A stretch of DNA of 64,000 nt, from assembly GCA_018368345.1 (NCBI GenBank), contig JAGZEK010000006.1:52271-116270 (forward strand). Direction: 5' to 3'. The position numbers and the translations under genes are program-made. Positions 8,321-16,495 of the stretch are shown here, one piece after another. The notes beneath the pieces were generated by a model that was not told where the DNA came from, did not search any database, and saw only the letters and a list, made by a program, of their open reading frames with translations. Origin of the DNA: Collinsella sp. (GTDB taxonomy: Bacteria > Actinomycetota > Coriobacteriia > Coriobacteriales > Coriobacteriaceae). Every line of letters starts with the position of its first letter. Positions within the stretch are counted from its first letter, which is position 1.

Positions 8321-9321
8321 CACCGGGCATCGCCCCCCGAAGCGGGGCGAACGTCGCGAAGGCAGCGCCCATCCCAGGTGGCGGCCCATGCGCCGCCCGG
8401 CTCGGTATGCACGTCGAAATATCCCATTTTCGGGACAGCTAGCTCGGAGAGCAGCGCTTTCACGGTACCAGCGTGAACGACGAAGACGGCGCGCCCACTT
8501 CCCTGGGCGCGCTCCGATTCGCACGCCTCCCGAAACGCCGCGACGACACGGCGGGTGAAATCGCTCTTGCCCTCGCCATGCGGGCAGCGCGTCTCGCACC
8601 AGGAGTCTACCCAGGCGCGGTAGCGCGCATCCTCTTTAAGCTCGGCGGCGCTTCGCCCCTCGAAGTCGCCGAAATCCATCTCGCGCAGACCGAGGCACGC
8701 CATAAGCTCCGCGTTCGGGAAGAGGATGCGCGCCGTCTGGTCGGTGCGGGCCATGCCGCTCGTGATGACACGGAACACGTCACGATCGCACGCGAGGTCG
8801 TGCAAAGCGCGCTCGCCCGCGCTCGACAGGGGCTCGTCGGTGCCCGCCCCGCTGTAGCGATGGTCTTCCGTGCCCGCCGTGGCACCATGGCGCACGAAGA
8901 CGACTTCCAAAGGCGCGCCCGCGCCCTGCGTCCTTCGAGGCGCATCGGTAAGGTTTCCTTTGATGACCTGGGGAATCCCGCACGTCATGCGCACGACGAC
9001 GTCGGCGCGCGCAGCGAGCGCGCATCCTAGGCGCCCCGCGCGCTCGCGCCATTGGGCGTCTTCCGCACGCATGGGGACGACCCCAGAGCCGACCAAGGGC
9101 AGAATCACTGCGTCAAAGCCGATCAGCCGCTCGAGCGCCCGGTCAACGTCAAGCGCGCGTACGAGTTTCTCAGCACGGTACGCGACGCGGCCGGCAAAAG
9201 CCGCGGGCACACCGCCCTCCGTAAGCTGCGCCGCGTCGACGAAATCGTCCGCCGGGAACCCGAGCTTTTCGCGCACGAAGGTCCTCTTCCCCGAATGCGC
9301 GCCACCTACCACGAGCATCAT
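8320..9321 (-). CDS. Fused CobU-like domain and histidine phosphatase (alpha-ribazole phosphatase type)
   Basis: This 333-residue protein appears to have two parts. Residues 1-~135 resemble CobU: a P-loop-like VVGGAHSGKRT, then GSGVVPM and MTCGIPQVIKG, which match the GIVP and GxPxxLKG motifs of adenosylcobinamide kinases. The basic and histidine motif used for guanylylation is not seen. Residues ~145-333 are a phosphoglycerate-mutase-like phosphatase with EVVFVRHGAT, a second arginine region (ITSGMARTDQTA) and a late histidine in VVHAGTVKALL. It likely supplies the CobC step. ATG at 9321 overlaps the cobS stop by four bases. Confidence 0.8.
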   Translation of the reverse strand: MMLVVGGAHSGKRTFVREKLGFPADDFVDAAQLTEGGVPAAFAGRVAYRAEKLVRALDVDRALERLIGFDAVILPLVGSGVVPMRAEDAQWRERAGRLGCALAARADVVVRMTCGIPQVIKGNLTDAPRRTQGAGAPLEVVFVRHGATAGTEDHRYSGAGTDEPLSSAGERALHDLACDRDVFRVITSGMARTDQTARILFPNAELMACLGLREMDFGDFEGRSAAELKEDARYRAWVDSWCETRCPHGEGKSDFTRRVVAAFREACESERAQGSGRAVFVVHAGTVKALLSELAVPKMGYFDVHTEPGGAWAATWDGRCLRDVRPASGGDAR

Positions 9322-10085
9322 AGGAGCATGCCCCCCGCCACCAGCATGGCAAGCATCGCGAGCTCGGCCCATTGCAGAAACCATCCGGCCAAATCCCCCG
9401 TCACCCCGCCGAAGCGGGACAGGGCAACATGGCGGTACCACGCGAGCGCCAAAAGCCCCGCCACCGCCATAAGGGCGCCGACGGCCCGAGCGCACGCGAC
9501 CATCCCTGCAGCCGAAGCCGCAGCGAAAGCGCAAAGCGGCACGACGATCGCCGCGCGCTTCTTTGCAGGCGAGAGCCCCGCGGCCATGCCGTCCGCCCGC
9601 GCGGCAGGCCAGCATTCTACGGCTAGCCCCGAAAGCGCGCGGGAGAACACGAGCGAGCACAGAAGCGCGAGGAACGCCCCCGCCGTAAGCGGCAGCGCGG
9701 TGAACAGGGAAAATTGCAGAATAAGGTACACGACAACACCAATGACCCCGAAGGCGCCCGCCCGCGGGTCGTGCATGATCTCGAGCTTTCGCTCGCGCGG
9801 GGCCCAACTTGCAAGCGCATCGGAGGTGTCGCAGAGCCCGTCTAGGTGGATGCCTCCCGTCACCGCCACAGGCAACGCCACGAGCACGGCCGCGACAATG
9901 GTCGCGGGCACGCCGAGTAGGTTCGCCACGTGCCCCCACGCCGTCATGAGGAAGCCTTCCGCAACGCCCACCAGGGGAAACGCAGCAAGCGCATGGGTTG
10001 ATCCGAAATCGGTCCAGGCCGATTTCGGGACGGGGATGCGCGAGAACGTTCCGAACGCCGCGCCGATTGCCTCTGCTATCTTCAC
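9318..10085 (-). CDS. cobS: Adenosylcobinamide-GDP ribazoletransferase (cobalamin synthase)
   Basis: CobS condenses AdoCbi-GDP with alpha-ribazole (phosphate) in the membrane, the last assembly step. The 255-residue protein has the N-terminal FGTFSRIPVP, the metal-binding GGIHLDGLCDTSDAL at about residues 65-79, and several hydrophobic helices. I chose the GTG at 10085: it overlaps the cobU stop by four bases (GTGA) and has a GGA-containing ribosome site. Upstream residues in frame are Arg-rich and not conserved. Confidence 0.92.
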   Translation of the reverse strand: MKIAEAIGAAFGTFSRIPVPKSAWTDFGSTHALAAFPLVGVAEGFLMTAWGHVANLLGVPATIVAAVLVALPVAVTGGIHLDGLCDTSDALASWAPRERKLEIMHDPRAGAFGVIGVVVYLILQFSLFTALPLTAGAFLALLCSLVFSRALSGLAVECWPAARADGMAAGLSPAKKRAAIVVPLCAFAAASAAGMVACARAVGALMAVAGLLALAWYRHVALSRFGGVTGDLAGWFLQWAELAMLAMLVAGGMLL

Positions 10086-10630
10086 CTTGTAGGTCCTTCG
10101 CCTTTCATCCACACGGGAATCCCGCATACCACTTCGACTGCGCGGTCGGCCAGCGCCGCCACGCCCGCGTTCACGCGCGCGAGCGCGCGACTCCATGCCT
10201 CGGTCCCCTCATCGTAGCGCATCCCATCGGCGAACACGTCGACGGAGACCACCACCGTATACGCAGCGGCCTGAGCGAGCCGTTCGATGTCTCCGAGCAC
10301 CTCGCGCGCCGCAGCGTCGGGATCACGTGGGGACAAGCCGCCTTCCGCGAAGAGCTCGTTCGCAACCAGGTTGCCCACGTCCTCCAAAAGAAGCGTGCAG
10401 CCGCGCGGAAGCCCGGACACTGCGGCGCCCACGTCACGCGTGCACTCGAGAGTGGAAAACCCCTTGCCCTCGCGCAGCGCCCGATGGCGCGCGATGCGGC
10501 GGGCGCCCTCTTCCCCGAAGGGCTCCATCGTTGCCAGGTAAACGCGGGGGCCGTCGTGCCCGAGGCACAGGGACTCGGCGTAGGCGCTCTTGCCGCTCGC
10601 GGCGGCGCCGATGACGAGCGTTACCATCAT
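10082..10630 (-). CDS. cobU: Adenosylcobinamide kinase / adenosylcobinamide-phosphate guanylyltransferase
   Basis: CobU phosphorylates adenosylcobinamide and then transfers GMP to it. This 182-residue copy has the P-loop LVIGAAASGKSAYAE, the region RRIARHRALREGKGFSTLE where the guanylylated histidine is expected, LLLEDVGNLVANELF in place of the usual DCLTLW motif, and GIPVWMKG near the end. It is the more complete of two CobU-like sequences in the operon. The tandem ATGATG start overlaps the cobT stop. Confidence 0.9.
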   Translation of the reverse strand: MMVTLVIGAAASGKSAYAESLCLGHDGPRVYLATMEPFGEEGARRIARHRALREGKGFSTLECTRDVGAAVSGLPRGCTLLLEDVGNLVANELFAEGGLSPRDPDAAAREVLGDIERLAQAAAYTVVVSVDVFADGMRYDEGTEAWSRALARVNAGVAALADRAVEVVCGIPVWMKGEGPTR

Positions 10631-11769
10631 TTCCCGGCCTCGAAATGCTCATAAGCAGCCATGCCAGTCGCCGTGAACGTCTTCCCATCCCGGTACACGC
10701 GCAGCGCCGAATCCAGAAGGGGCAGATACGCCATGGCGCCCGCGCCCTCGCCCAAGTGCATGCCTGCGTCGAGGGGTGCCTTTATGCCGAGCTCGCGAAG
10801 GAGCTCCTGGCTTGCGGGTTCGCTTGATGCGTGGGTGCCCACGAGGTAGCCCAAGGCGTTGGGGCAAAGGCGCGCCGCGCACAGGGCCGCCGTGCAGGAT
10901 ATGACCCCGTCGAGGAGCGCCGGCGCCTTCGAGGCCGCGGCCCCCAGGTAGAAGCCGCACATCGCCGCGATGTCGAAGCCGCCCACCTTCGAGAGCACGT
11001 CGATCGGGTCGGCGGGATCGGGCGAGTTCGCATCGATAGCGCGCTCGACCACGTCGCGTTTGCGCGCGAGCGAGGCGTCCGAGAGCCCCGCGCCGCGCCC
11101 GACGAGGCTCCGCGCGTCCGCCCGGATGAGCACTGCGGCCACCGCCGCCGAGGTGGTCGTGTTGCCGATGCCCATCTCGCCCGCGGCGAGAAGTCGCACG
11201 CCGGCGCGGGCAAGTCCGCACGCGACGGCGATTCCGACCTCGATCGCGCGCACGGCCCCATCGCGAGACATAGCGGAGCCGTGCGTGATGTTGCCGCTCC
11301 CCCGCCGCACGTTCGCGCACACCATACGCGCGTCTTCTATGCCCCGGGCCATACCCACGTCGACGGGCACGACCTCGGCACCCGCGAACGCCGCCATGCG
11401 GCAGGCGCTCGTGGCCCCCTCGCACATGTTGCGCGCGACGGCTCGCGTCACGTCTTGCCCGCTTTGCGACACGCCTTCGGCAACGACCCCGTTGTCGGAG
11501 AAGAATACCGCGAGCGCACGGGGAAACTCGGCCACCTCAGCGCTCCCCTGAGCTGCGGCGATACGCGCGACGGCGTCTTCAAAGTCGCCCAATCCCCCCA
11601 AGGGGTGCGCGATGGAGTCCCACGCGGCGTACGCGGCGGCGCGGGCGCACTCGTCTGCGGGCGCGATGCAGGAGAGCGCGGCTTCGAGCACGGCGCCCGG
11701 AGCCGACGAGAACGCGCGCTCGACTTCCTCGCGGATGCTGGCAAGCGCGGTTTCGGTTGTTTCAGCCAT
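10627..11769 (-). CDS. cobT: Nicotinate-nucleotide-dimethylbenzimidazole phosphoribosyltransferase
   Basis: CobT activates the lower-ligand base as alpha-ribazole phosphate. The 380-residue protein shows VFFSDNGVVAEGVSQ, GEMGIGNTTTSAAVAA at about residues 200-215, THASSEPA and a C-terminal LGEGAGAM that holds the catalytic glutamate of the family. The ATG at 11769 follows a good ribosome site (GAGAGGAG). No lower-ligand synthesis genes (bluB, bza) are present, so the base must come from elsewhere in the genome or from outside. Confidence 0.93.
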   Translation of the reverse strand: MAETTETALASIREEVERAFSSAPGAVLEAALSCIAPADECARAAAYAAWDSIAHPLGGLGDFEDAVARIAAAQGSAEVAEFPRALAVFFSDNGVVAEGVSQSGQDVTRAVARNMCEGATSACRMAAFAGAEVVPVDVGMARGIEDARMVCANVRRGSGNITHGSAMSRDGAVRAIEVGIAVACGLARAGVRLLAAGEMGIGNTTTSAAVAAVLIRADARSLVGRGAGLSDASLARKRDVVERAIDANSPDPADPIDVLSKVGGFDIAAMCGFYLGAAASKAPALLDGVISCTAALCAARLCPNALGYLVGTHASSEPASQELLRELGIKAPLDAGMHLGEGAGAMAYLPLLDSALRVYRDGKTFTATGMAAYEHFEAGK

Positions 11770-13144
11770 GCCGTCTCCTCTCTGCGAACGACGCCGCGGC
11801 AGACGCGAACGCGCGCGCAACGTCGGGGTTCGCAGGATAGTACACATGCGGGAAGCCCGCCACCAGGGACGGGGTGGTCGTCATGCACGGCCAGCCCTTG
11901 TCGCGCCGGAGCTTCTGCGCCCAGAAGTCGCCGCCCGGGCAGGTGGACTGCCAGTAGTGGAACTCGTGCGCGCGGATGCGTGTGCCACGCGGCCCGTAGA
12001 GCCCGTCGCGTTGGGAAGTAAGCTCCACGTATCCGAAATGGGACAGCCTTCCCCCGTTCTCACTTGCGCCCTCAAGGGCGCCCGCAACAGGCCAGCGCCG
12101 CCCCTCGCTATCGGCGATTTCGCGCTGCAGGTACAGAAACCCACCGCATTCGGCGACCGTCGGCATGCCGGATTCCACCGCGCGCCGCACCGCCTCGCGC
12201 ATCGGCGCGTTCTCGGAGAGCCGCCGCGCATGGAGCTCCGGGTAGCCGCCCCCCAAATAGAGGGCGCTTGTCCCCCGGGGCAACTCGCTATCACACAGGG
12301 GGCTGAAAAAGGCCAGCTCGCAACCCAGGTCCTCGAGCGCGCGCAGGTTCTCCTCGTAGTAGAACGAGAACGCCTCGTCACGCGCGACGGCGACGATGGG
12401 CCGCGCTCCCGCAATCGGCCCCAACCGGTAAGATTCCTCGCGGATATCGGGTGCCGTCGCCGCTATTTCGAGCAAGCGGTCGACGTCGACGCTCTTCTCC
12501 ACCAGCTCGGCCATCTTGTCGATGCGCGCGGAGAGCTGCTCGACCTCGTCGGCGGTCACAAGCCCCAGATGCCGGCTTTCGAGCGAGAACGCCTCGTCGG
12601 CGGGGATATTACCCAAAACCGCGACGCCCGTGTGCTTCTCGATCGCAGGCGCCGCGTAGGCGCAGGCAGCAGCGCTCGTCTTGTTCAGCACGACGCCGCG
12701 CACGTTCGCACAAGGCAGGAACTCGGCGATGCCGCGGATTACGGCGGCGAGCGATAAAGACGCCCCGCGCCCGTTCACCACTAAAACGACCGGCGTTTCC
12801 GTGTCGCGCGCAACCTGGTAGCTGCTCGCTTCGGCCACGCCGGGCGCCATGCCGTCGTAGAAGCCCATGACCCCCTCGAGCACCGCGACATCCGCGCCCG
12901 CGGCGCCGCGCGCGAGCAGGGCGCGCAGCGTCGGGGCGTCAGAGAAGAAGCCGTCTAAGTTGCCCGAGCGAGCACCCACGACGCGGCGATGGAAGAGCGG
13001 GTCAATGTAGTCGGGGCCGCATTTGAAGGCCGCGCATGCAAGGCCGCGGCGCGCGAGCGCGCGCAGGAGCGCACACGTTACGACCGTCTTGCCGCTCCCG
13101 CTCGAGGGTGCAGCGACCATGAAGCGCGGGATGGACGTGCTCAC
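11762..13144 (-). CDS. cbiA: Cobyrinic acid a,c-diamide synthase
   Basis: CbiA amidates the a and c side chains of cobyrinic acid with glutamine and ATP. The 460-residue protein has a P-loop VAAPSSGSGKT near residue 10, KCGPDYIDPLFH, the ATP-grasp-like core, and a C-terminal class I glutaminase domain with GGGYPELHA and AECGGFLYLQRE. The GTG start overlaps the cbiET stop by four bases (GTGA); the ATG of MVAAP, eight codons on, is possible. Anaerobic-type operon context favours CbiA over the aerobic CobB. Confidence 0.93.
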   Translation of the reverse strand: MSTSIPRFMVAAPSSGSGKTVVTCALLRALARRGLACAAFKCGPDYIDPLFHRRVVGARSGNLDGFFSDAPTLRALLARGAAGADVAVLEGVMGFYDGMAPGVAEASSYQVARDTETPVVLVVNGRGASLSLAAVIRGIAEFLPCANVRGVVLNKTSAAACAYAAPAIEKHTGVAVLGNIPADEAFSLESRHLGLVTADEVEQLSARIDKMAELVEKSVDVDRLLEIAATAPDIREESYRLGPIAGARPIVAVARDEAFSFYYEENLRALEDLGCELAFFSPLCDSELPRGTSALYLGGGYPELHARRLSENAPMREAVRRAVESGMPTVAECGGFLYLQREIADSEGRRWPVAGALEGASENGGRLSHFGYVELTSQRDGLYGPRGTRIRAHEFHYWQSTCPGGDFWAQKLRRDKGWPCMTTTPSLVAGFPHVYYPANPDVARAFASAAASFAERRRHG

Positions 13145-14397
13145 CGGGCGCCGCCTTCCCCACCTGCACCACGCGCGCTGACGAGGAACACGGGGTTTTG
13201 CGCCTTCATAAGATGGTGCGAGCCTACAGCCTCGGCGCGGGCGGCCGACACCTGGCACGCCTCGAACCCCTTAAAGCGCGAACCCGAGAGGAGCGCGCAC
13301 GCCTCGGTGAGCGTCTCAACGGTGACGCATGGCACGCACAGGCGAACCTGCGAGTTCTTCTCGAGCGCCGCCTCCACGATGGAGGGAAGCTCGCCCGCGC
13401 TCCCGCCGACGAACACGGCGTCGGGGACGGGCAATTTCGCGAGCGCTTCGGGGGCGACGCCGGGGACCGCATGCACGTTGCCGCACCCGAATGCATCCGC
13501 GTTCTCTCGGATGAGCCGCACGCCGGTCGCGTTGCGCTCGACCGCCCATACCAACCCCGCTCGCGCGATGAGCGCCGCCTCGATCGACACGCTCCCCGTG
13601 CCGGCGCCGACGTCCCACACGGTGTCGGTCGCAGTAAGGCGCAGCTTCGCGAGCGCGACGGCGCGCACCTCCTGCTTGGTCATGGGAACGTCGCCGCGGA
13701 TGAAGAGCTCGTCGGGAATGCCCGAGGAAGCGTACGGCCAGCGGGAGTTCGCAGGCGACCCGGCGCCGCCTGCGAACTCGATAAGCATCACGTTCAAGTC
13801 GTCGAACGTCTGACCTGCGATTTCACTTGCGGTCGCGCAGGTGATGCGCTCGTCGGGGTACGACAGGCGCTCGGCCACCGTCACGCGTGCGTCCCCGAAG
13901 CCCGCCTGCACGAGCTCGCCCGAAAGCCGCGAGGGGTCTTCCCCGCCCGACGTGACGAGGAAGAGCTCACCTGCGCGCTCGGCCTCGGCCACGATGTCGC
14001 ACGCCACGCCGTGAGCACTCGCAAAGCGCCAATCCTGCCATGGACGCGCGAGGCGCGCGGCGAGATACGACGCTGAGCTTATGCCGGGAATGATGCGCAC
14101 GTCCACCCGCGCGTCGCCGGAGAGCGCCTCCACCAGGCGGCGCGCGCCGCTGAACAGCCCCACATCGCCCGTCATCACGACCACGGCGCGCTGCCACGAC
14201 GCCGCATCGGTGAGCGCGGCGACGATGTCCGCCGTCTTCACGAGCTCGCATCTCACCACGTCGGGCGGCACGTCGATGCCGACAAGCGCGCGATGAGCGC
14301 CGATGACCACGTCGGCGATGTCGATCGCGTCGAGCGCCGCGCGCGAGAGCAAGTCGGGGTTTCCGGGCCCCGCCCCGATGATCGTTACCTTTCGCAT
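13141..14397 (-). CDS. cbiET: CbiET fusion: precorrin-6Y C5,15-methyltransferase (decarboxylating)
   Basis: A 418-residue fusion equal to CobL. Residues 1-~200 are the CbiE tetrapyrrole methylase, with VTIIGAGPGNPDLLS, VMTGDVGLFSGA and IIPGISSASYLAARL. Residues ~220-418 are CbiT, a Rossmann methyltransferase with DVGAGTGSVSIEAA as SAM motif I and VPDAVFVGGSAGELPSI. The CbiE half methylates C5; CbiT methylates C15 and decarboxylates at C12. The ATG at 14397 overlaps cbiH by 13 bases. Both catalytic halves look intact. Confidence 0.94.
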   Translation of the reverse strand: MRKVTIIGAGPGNPDLLSRAALDAIDIADVVIGAHRALVGIDVPPDVVRCELVKTADIVAALTDAASWQRAVVVMTGDVGLFSGARRLVEALSGDARVDVRIIPGISSASYLAARLARPWQDWRFASAHGVACDIVAEAERAGELFLVTSGGEDPSRLSGELVQAGFGDARVTVAERLSYPDERITCATASEIAGQTFDDLNVMLIEFAGGAGSPANSRWPYASSGIPDELFIRGDVPMTKQEVRAVALAKLRLTATDTVWDVGAGTGSVSIEAALIARAGLVWAVERNATGVRLIRENADAFGCGNVHAVPGVAPEALAKLPVPDAVFVGGSAGELPSIVEAALEKNSQVRLCVPCVTVETLTEACALLSGSRFKGFEACQVSAARAEAVGSHHLMKAQNPVFLVSARGAGGEGGAR

Positions 14398-15128
14398 GGA
14401 ATCTCCCGATACCCGCGCGGCGTGACCATACGGCCGCCTACGCGCTTCGTGCCCGCGTTGCCGACGAACACGGTGGTGAACATGTCGGCATCGAGCTCCC
14501 CCAGCTCGGAGAGCCTGCACATGCCCGACTGCTGCCCCTCGCGCCCGATGTTGCGTACCCAACCGCAGAGCGTGTCGGGGGCCTTCCATTCGAGCATAAT
14601 CTTCGCCGCGCGCGAGAGCCTGTCGGCGCGCTTTCTGCTGCGCGGGTTGTACAAGCAGATGCAGAAGTCGGCGCTCGCCACGGCGGCGAGCCTGCGCTCG
14701 ATGACCTCCCACGGTGTGAGCAGGTCGGAGAGCGACACGACCGCGAAGTCGTGGGCAAGCGGGGCGCCGAGCACCGCCGACCCGCTCTGAGCCGCGGTGG
14801 CCCCGGCGATAACTTCCACGTCTACATCGGGGTAGTCCTCCGCAAGCTCCAGCACGGGGCTCGCCATGCCGTACACGCCCGCGTCACCGCTGCACACGAG
14901 CGCCACGGCTTCTCCGCTCTGCGCGCGCGAAAGCGCCAGGCGGCACCGTTCGACCTCGTGCATCATCGGCGTCGCGAGATGCGCCGCGTCGGGCACGGCG
15001 GCGAGCGCGAGCTCCACGTATTTCGTGTACCCCACAACGATGTCGGCCGCCTCGAGCGCGCGCCGAGCCGCAATCGTCATACCGTCGGGGCCGCCCGGGC
15101 CAATCCCCACCACGAAGATCTTTCCCAT
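14385..15128 (-). CDS. cbiH: (Cobalt-)precorrin-3B C17-methyltransferase
   Basis: CbiH/CobJ methylates C17 and promotes ring contraction. The 247-residue protein starts MGKIFVVGIGPGGPDGMT, the SAM-binding loop of this methylase family, and continues with VVGYTKYVEL, VCSGDAGVYGMASPV, VEVIAGATAAQSG and the CbiH-specific CICLYNPRSRKRADRL. I chose the ATG at 15128, five bases after an AAGGAG site and overlapping the cbiG stop (TGATG); a GTG at 15131 is too close to that site. Confidence 0.94.
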   Translation of the reverse strand: MGKIFVVGIGPGGPDGMTIAARRALEAADIVVGYTKYVELALAAVPDAAHLATPMMHEVERCRLALSRAQSGEAVALVCSGDAGVYGMASPVLELAEDYPDVDVEVIAGATAAQSGSAVLGAPLAHDFAVVSLSDLLTPWEVIERRLAAVASADFCICLYNPRSRKRADRLSRAAKIMLEWKAPDTLCGWVRNIGREGQQSGMCRLSELGELDADMFTTVFVGNAGTKRVGGRMVTPRGYREIPCER

Positions 15129-16261
15129 CACCGCTCCTTAAACGAAAGTTCGATAGTTGCCTTGGAAAACGCGACGGTCACGCCGCCGTGAGCGAGCTTC
15201 GGGAAGATAAGTTTGCCCCCGCCCACGAGCGCCGCGCGCTCGCACACGTTGTCGACCCCCACCGTCGCGCGCACGAAATCAGATGGCGAAACGCTGCCTT
15301 CGACCTGCGACAACTCCTTTGCGGAATACGTCGCAAGCGGGATATTGCGCGCGCGGCAGAAGGCGAGCAGACCCTCCTCGTGCGCCTTCACGTCGATCGT
15401 CGCCGCCTCGCGGACGGCCGAAGGCGAGATGCCCGACTGCCCGCACGCGAGAAGAAACGCCTCCCCGATCGCTTCGGCGCACGCACCGCGACGGCACCCT
15501 ATGCCCGCAACGATGCAGGGCGCGACAAGGCGAAGCGGCTCGGGCGCAGGCGCCTGCGCCCGTACGCCCGCCGGCTTCCCCGTCTCACCGGCGGGCACGA
15601 CCACGCCCGTTGTCTCCGCCGCGCAAACGGACGCACCTGCATTCGCGCCAGCGAACGGCGACACGACGATATCGGCCCGAGCGCGGTCGGACGCAATGTC
15701 AACCCCCTCAGGCGGCTGTCCCGAAATCGGCATGTCGGAATAGAGCGCCACGCGCCCGCCCGAAAGCAGCCGCGCCGACACTCGCTTGATGGCCTCGGGA
15801 TTCGAAACGGCGAGACCCGCACGGCGCGCCCACGTATCCACCGCCCACACGCCGCGGACGTCGGTCGCCGTGGTGATGACGGGGATGGCCCCTGCCGCGC
15901 GTGCCACAGTTTGCGCAAGCTCGTTCGCACCGCCCAAATGCCCCGACAAAAGCGGGACGGCAAAGCGCCCCGCCTCGTCGATCGCCACAACCGCGGAATC
16001 GGTTGCCTTCGAGGCGACATACGGCGCGATAGCCCGCACGGCGATGCCCGCCGCGCCCACGAACAGAAGCGCGTCCGACGCTTCCCACGCGAACGCCGTC
16101 CATGCGCGCAGGTCGACCTTCCCCTCGCCGAACCCGCGCGAAACGGAAACGTCCCAGCCAGGGTCATCTTCACCTGTCTGCGCGCAATCGGAAAGCGCGC
16201 GTGCGGTGCGCTCCGCCAACGCATACCCCCTCTCAGTGAACGCTATGCAGGAAACCCTCAT
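15128..16261 (-). CDS. cbiG: Cobalt-precorrin-5A hydrolase
   Basis: CbiG opens the lactone of cobalt-precorrin-5A and releases acetaldehyde, a step specific to the anaerobic route. The 377-residue protein has the N-terminal domain (RVSCIAFTERGYALAE), the central LLSGHLGGANELAQ motif at about residues 103-116 and TTATDVRGVWAVD. The C-terminal CbiG/CobE domain has ACIVAGIGCRRGA-like sequence near residue 260 and a conserved terminal GGGKLIFPK region. It starts directly after the stop of the cbiL remnant (TAG then ATG). Confidence 0.94.
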   Translation of the reverse strand: MRVSCIAFTERGYALAERTARALSDCAQTGEDDPGWDVSVSRGFGEGKVDLRAWTAFAWEASDALLFVGAAGIAVRAIAPYVASKATDSAVVAIDEAGRFAVPLLSGHLGGANELAQTVARAAGAIPVITTATDVRGVWAVDTWARRAGLAVSNPEAIKRVSARLLSGGRVALYSDMPISGQPPEGVDIASDRARADIVVSPFAGANAGASVCAAETTGVVVPAGETGKPAGVRAQAPAPEPLRLVAPCIVAGIGCRRGACAEAIGEAFLLACGQSGISPSAVREAATIDVKAHEEGLLAFCRARNIPLATYSAKELSQVEGSVSPSDFVRATVGVDNVCERAALVGGGKLIFPKLAHGGVTVAFSKATIELSFKER

Positions 16262-16495
16262 CTAGCGCACCACCATCGTCGAGAAGTAGCTGCCCCGATC
16301 GGGCACATCGTCGAGCGAGCGGTACACTCGCTCGCCCGGAAGCCCACAGTCCTCTACGAGCTCGGCACCGTCGAAGGCGCCCTCCTCGCGAAGGATGCGT
16401 TTCGTGTCCGCAAGCGAGCGGCGCGCCTTCATGACCACCTTCGTCCCCGGCCAGCCGATTGCGCGGCGCACCCCGTACAGCACGCCTTTACTCAT
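16262..16495 (-). pseudogene. cbiL: Internally deleted precorrin-2 C20-methyltransferase (cbiL remnant)
   Basis: The frame encodes only 77 residues, against about 230-240 for CbiL/CobI. The first residues (MSKGVLYGV) match the start of CbiL. They then jump to AIGWPGTKVVMKARRSL and the C-terminal third: a CGLPGERVYRSLDDV segment that matches the LPGE.....L.EV region of CbiL, and a YFSTMVV ending. The SAM-binding GPGDPEL loop and the whole core are missing. The join is in frame, keeps the eight-base overlap with cbiD and abuts cbiG, so the operon is not interrupted. Catalysis by this product is not credible. Confidence 0.8.
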
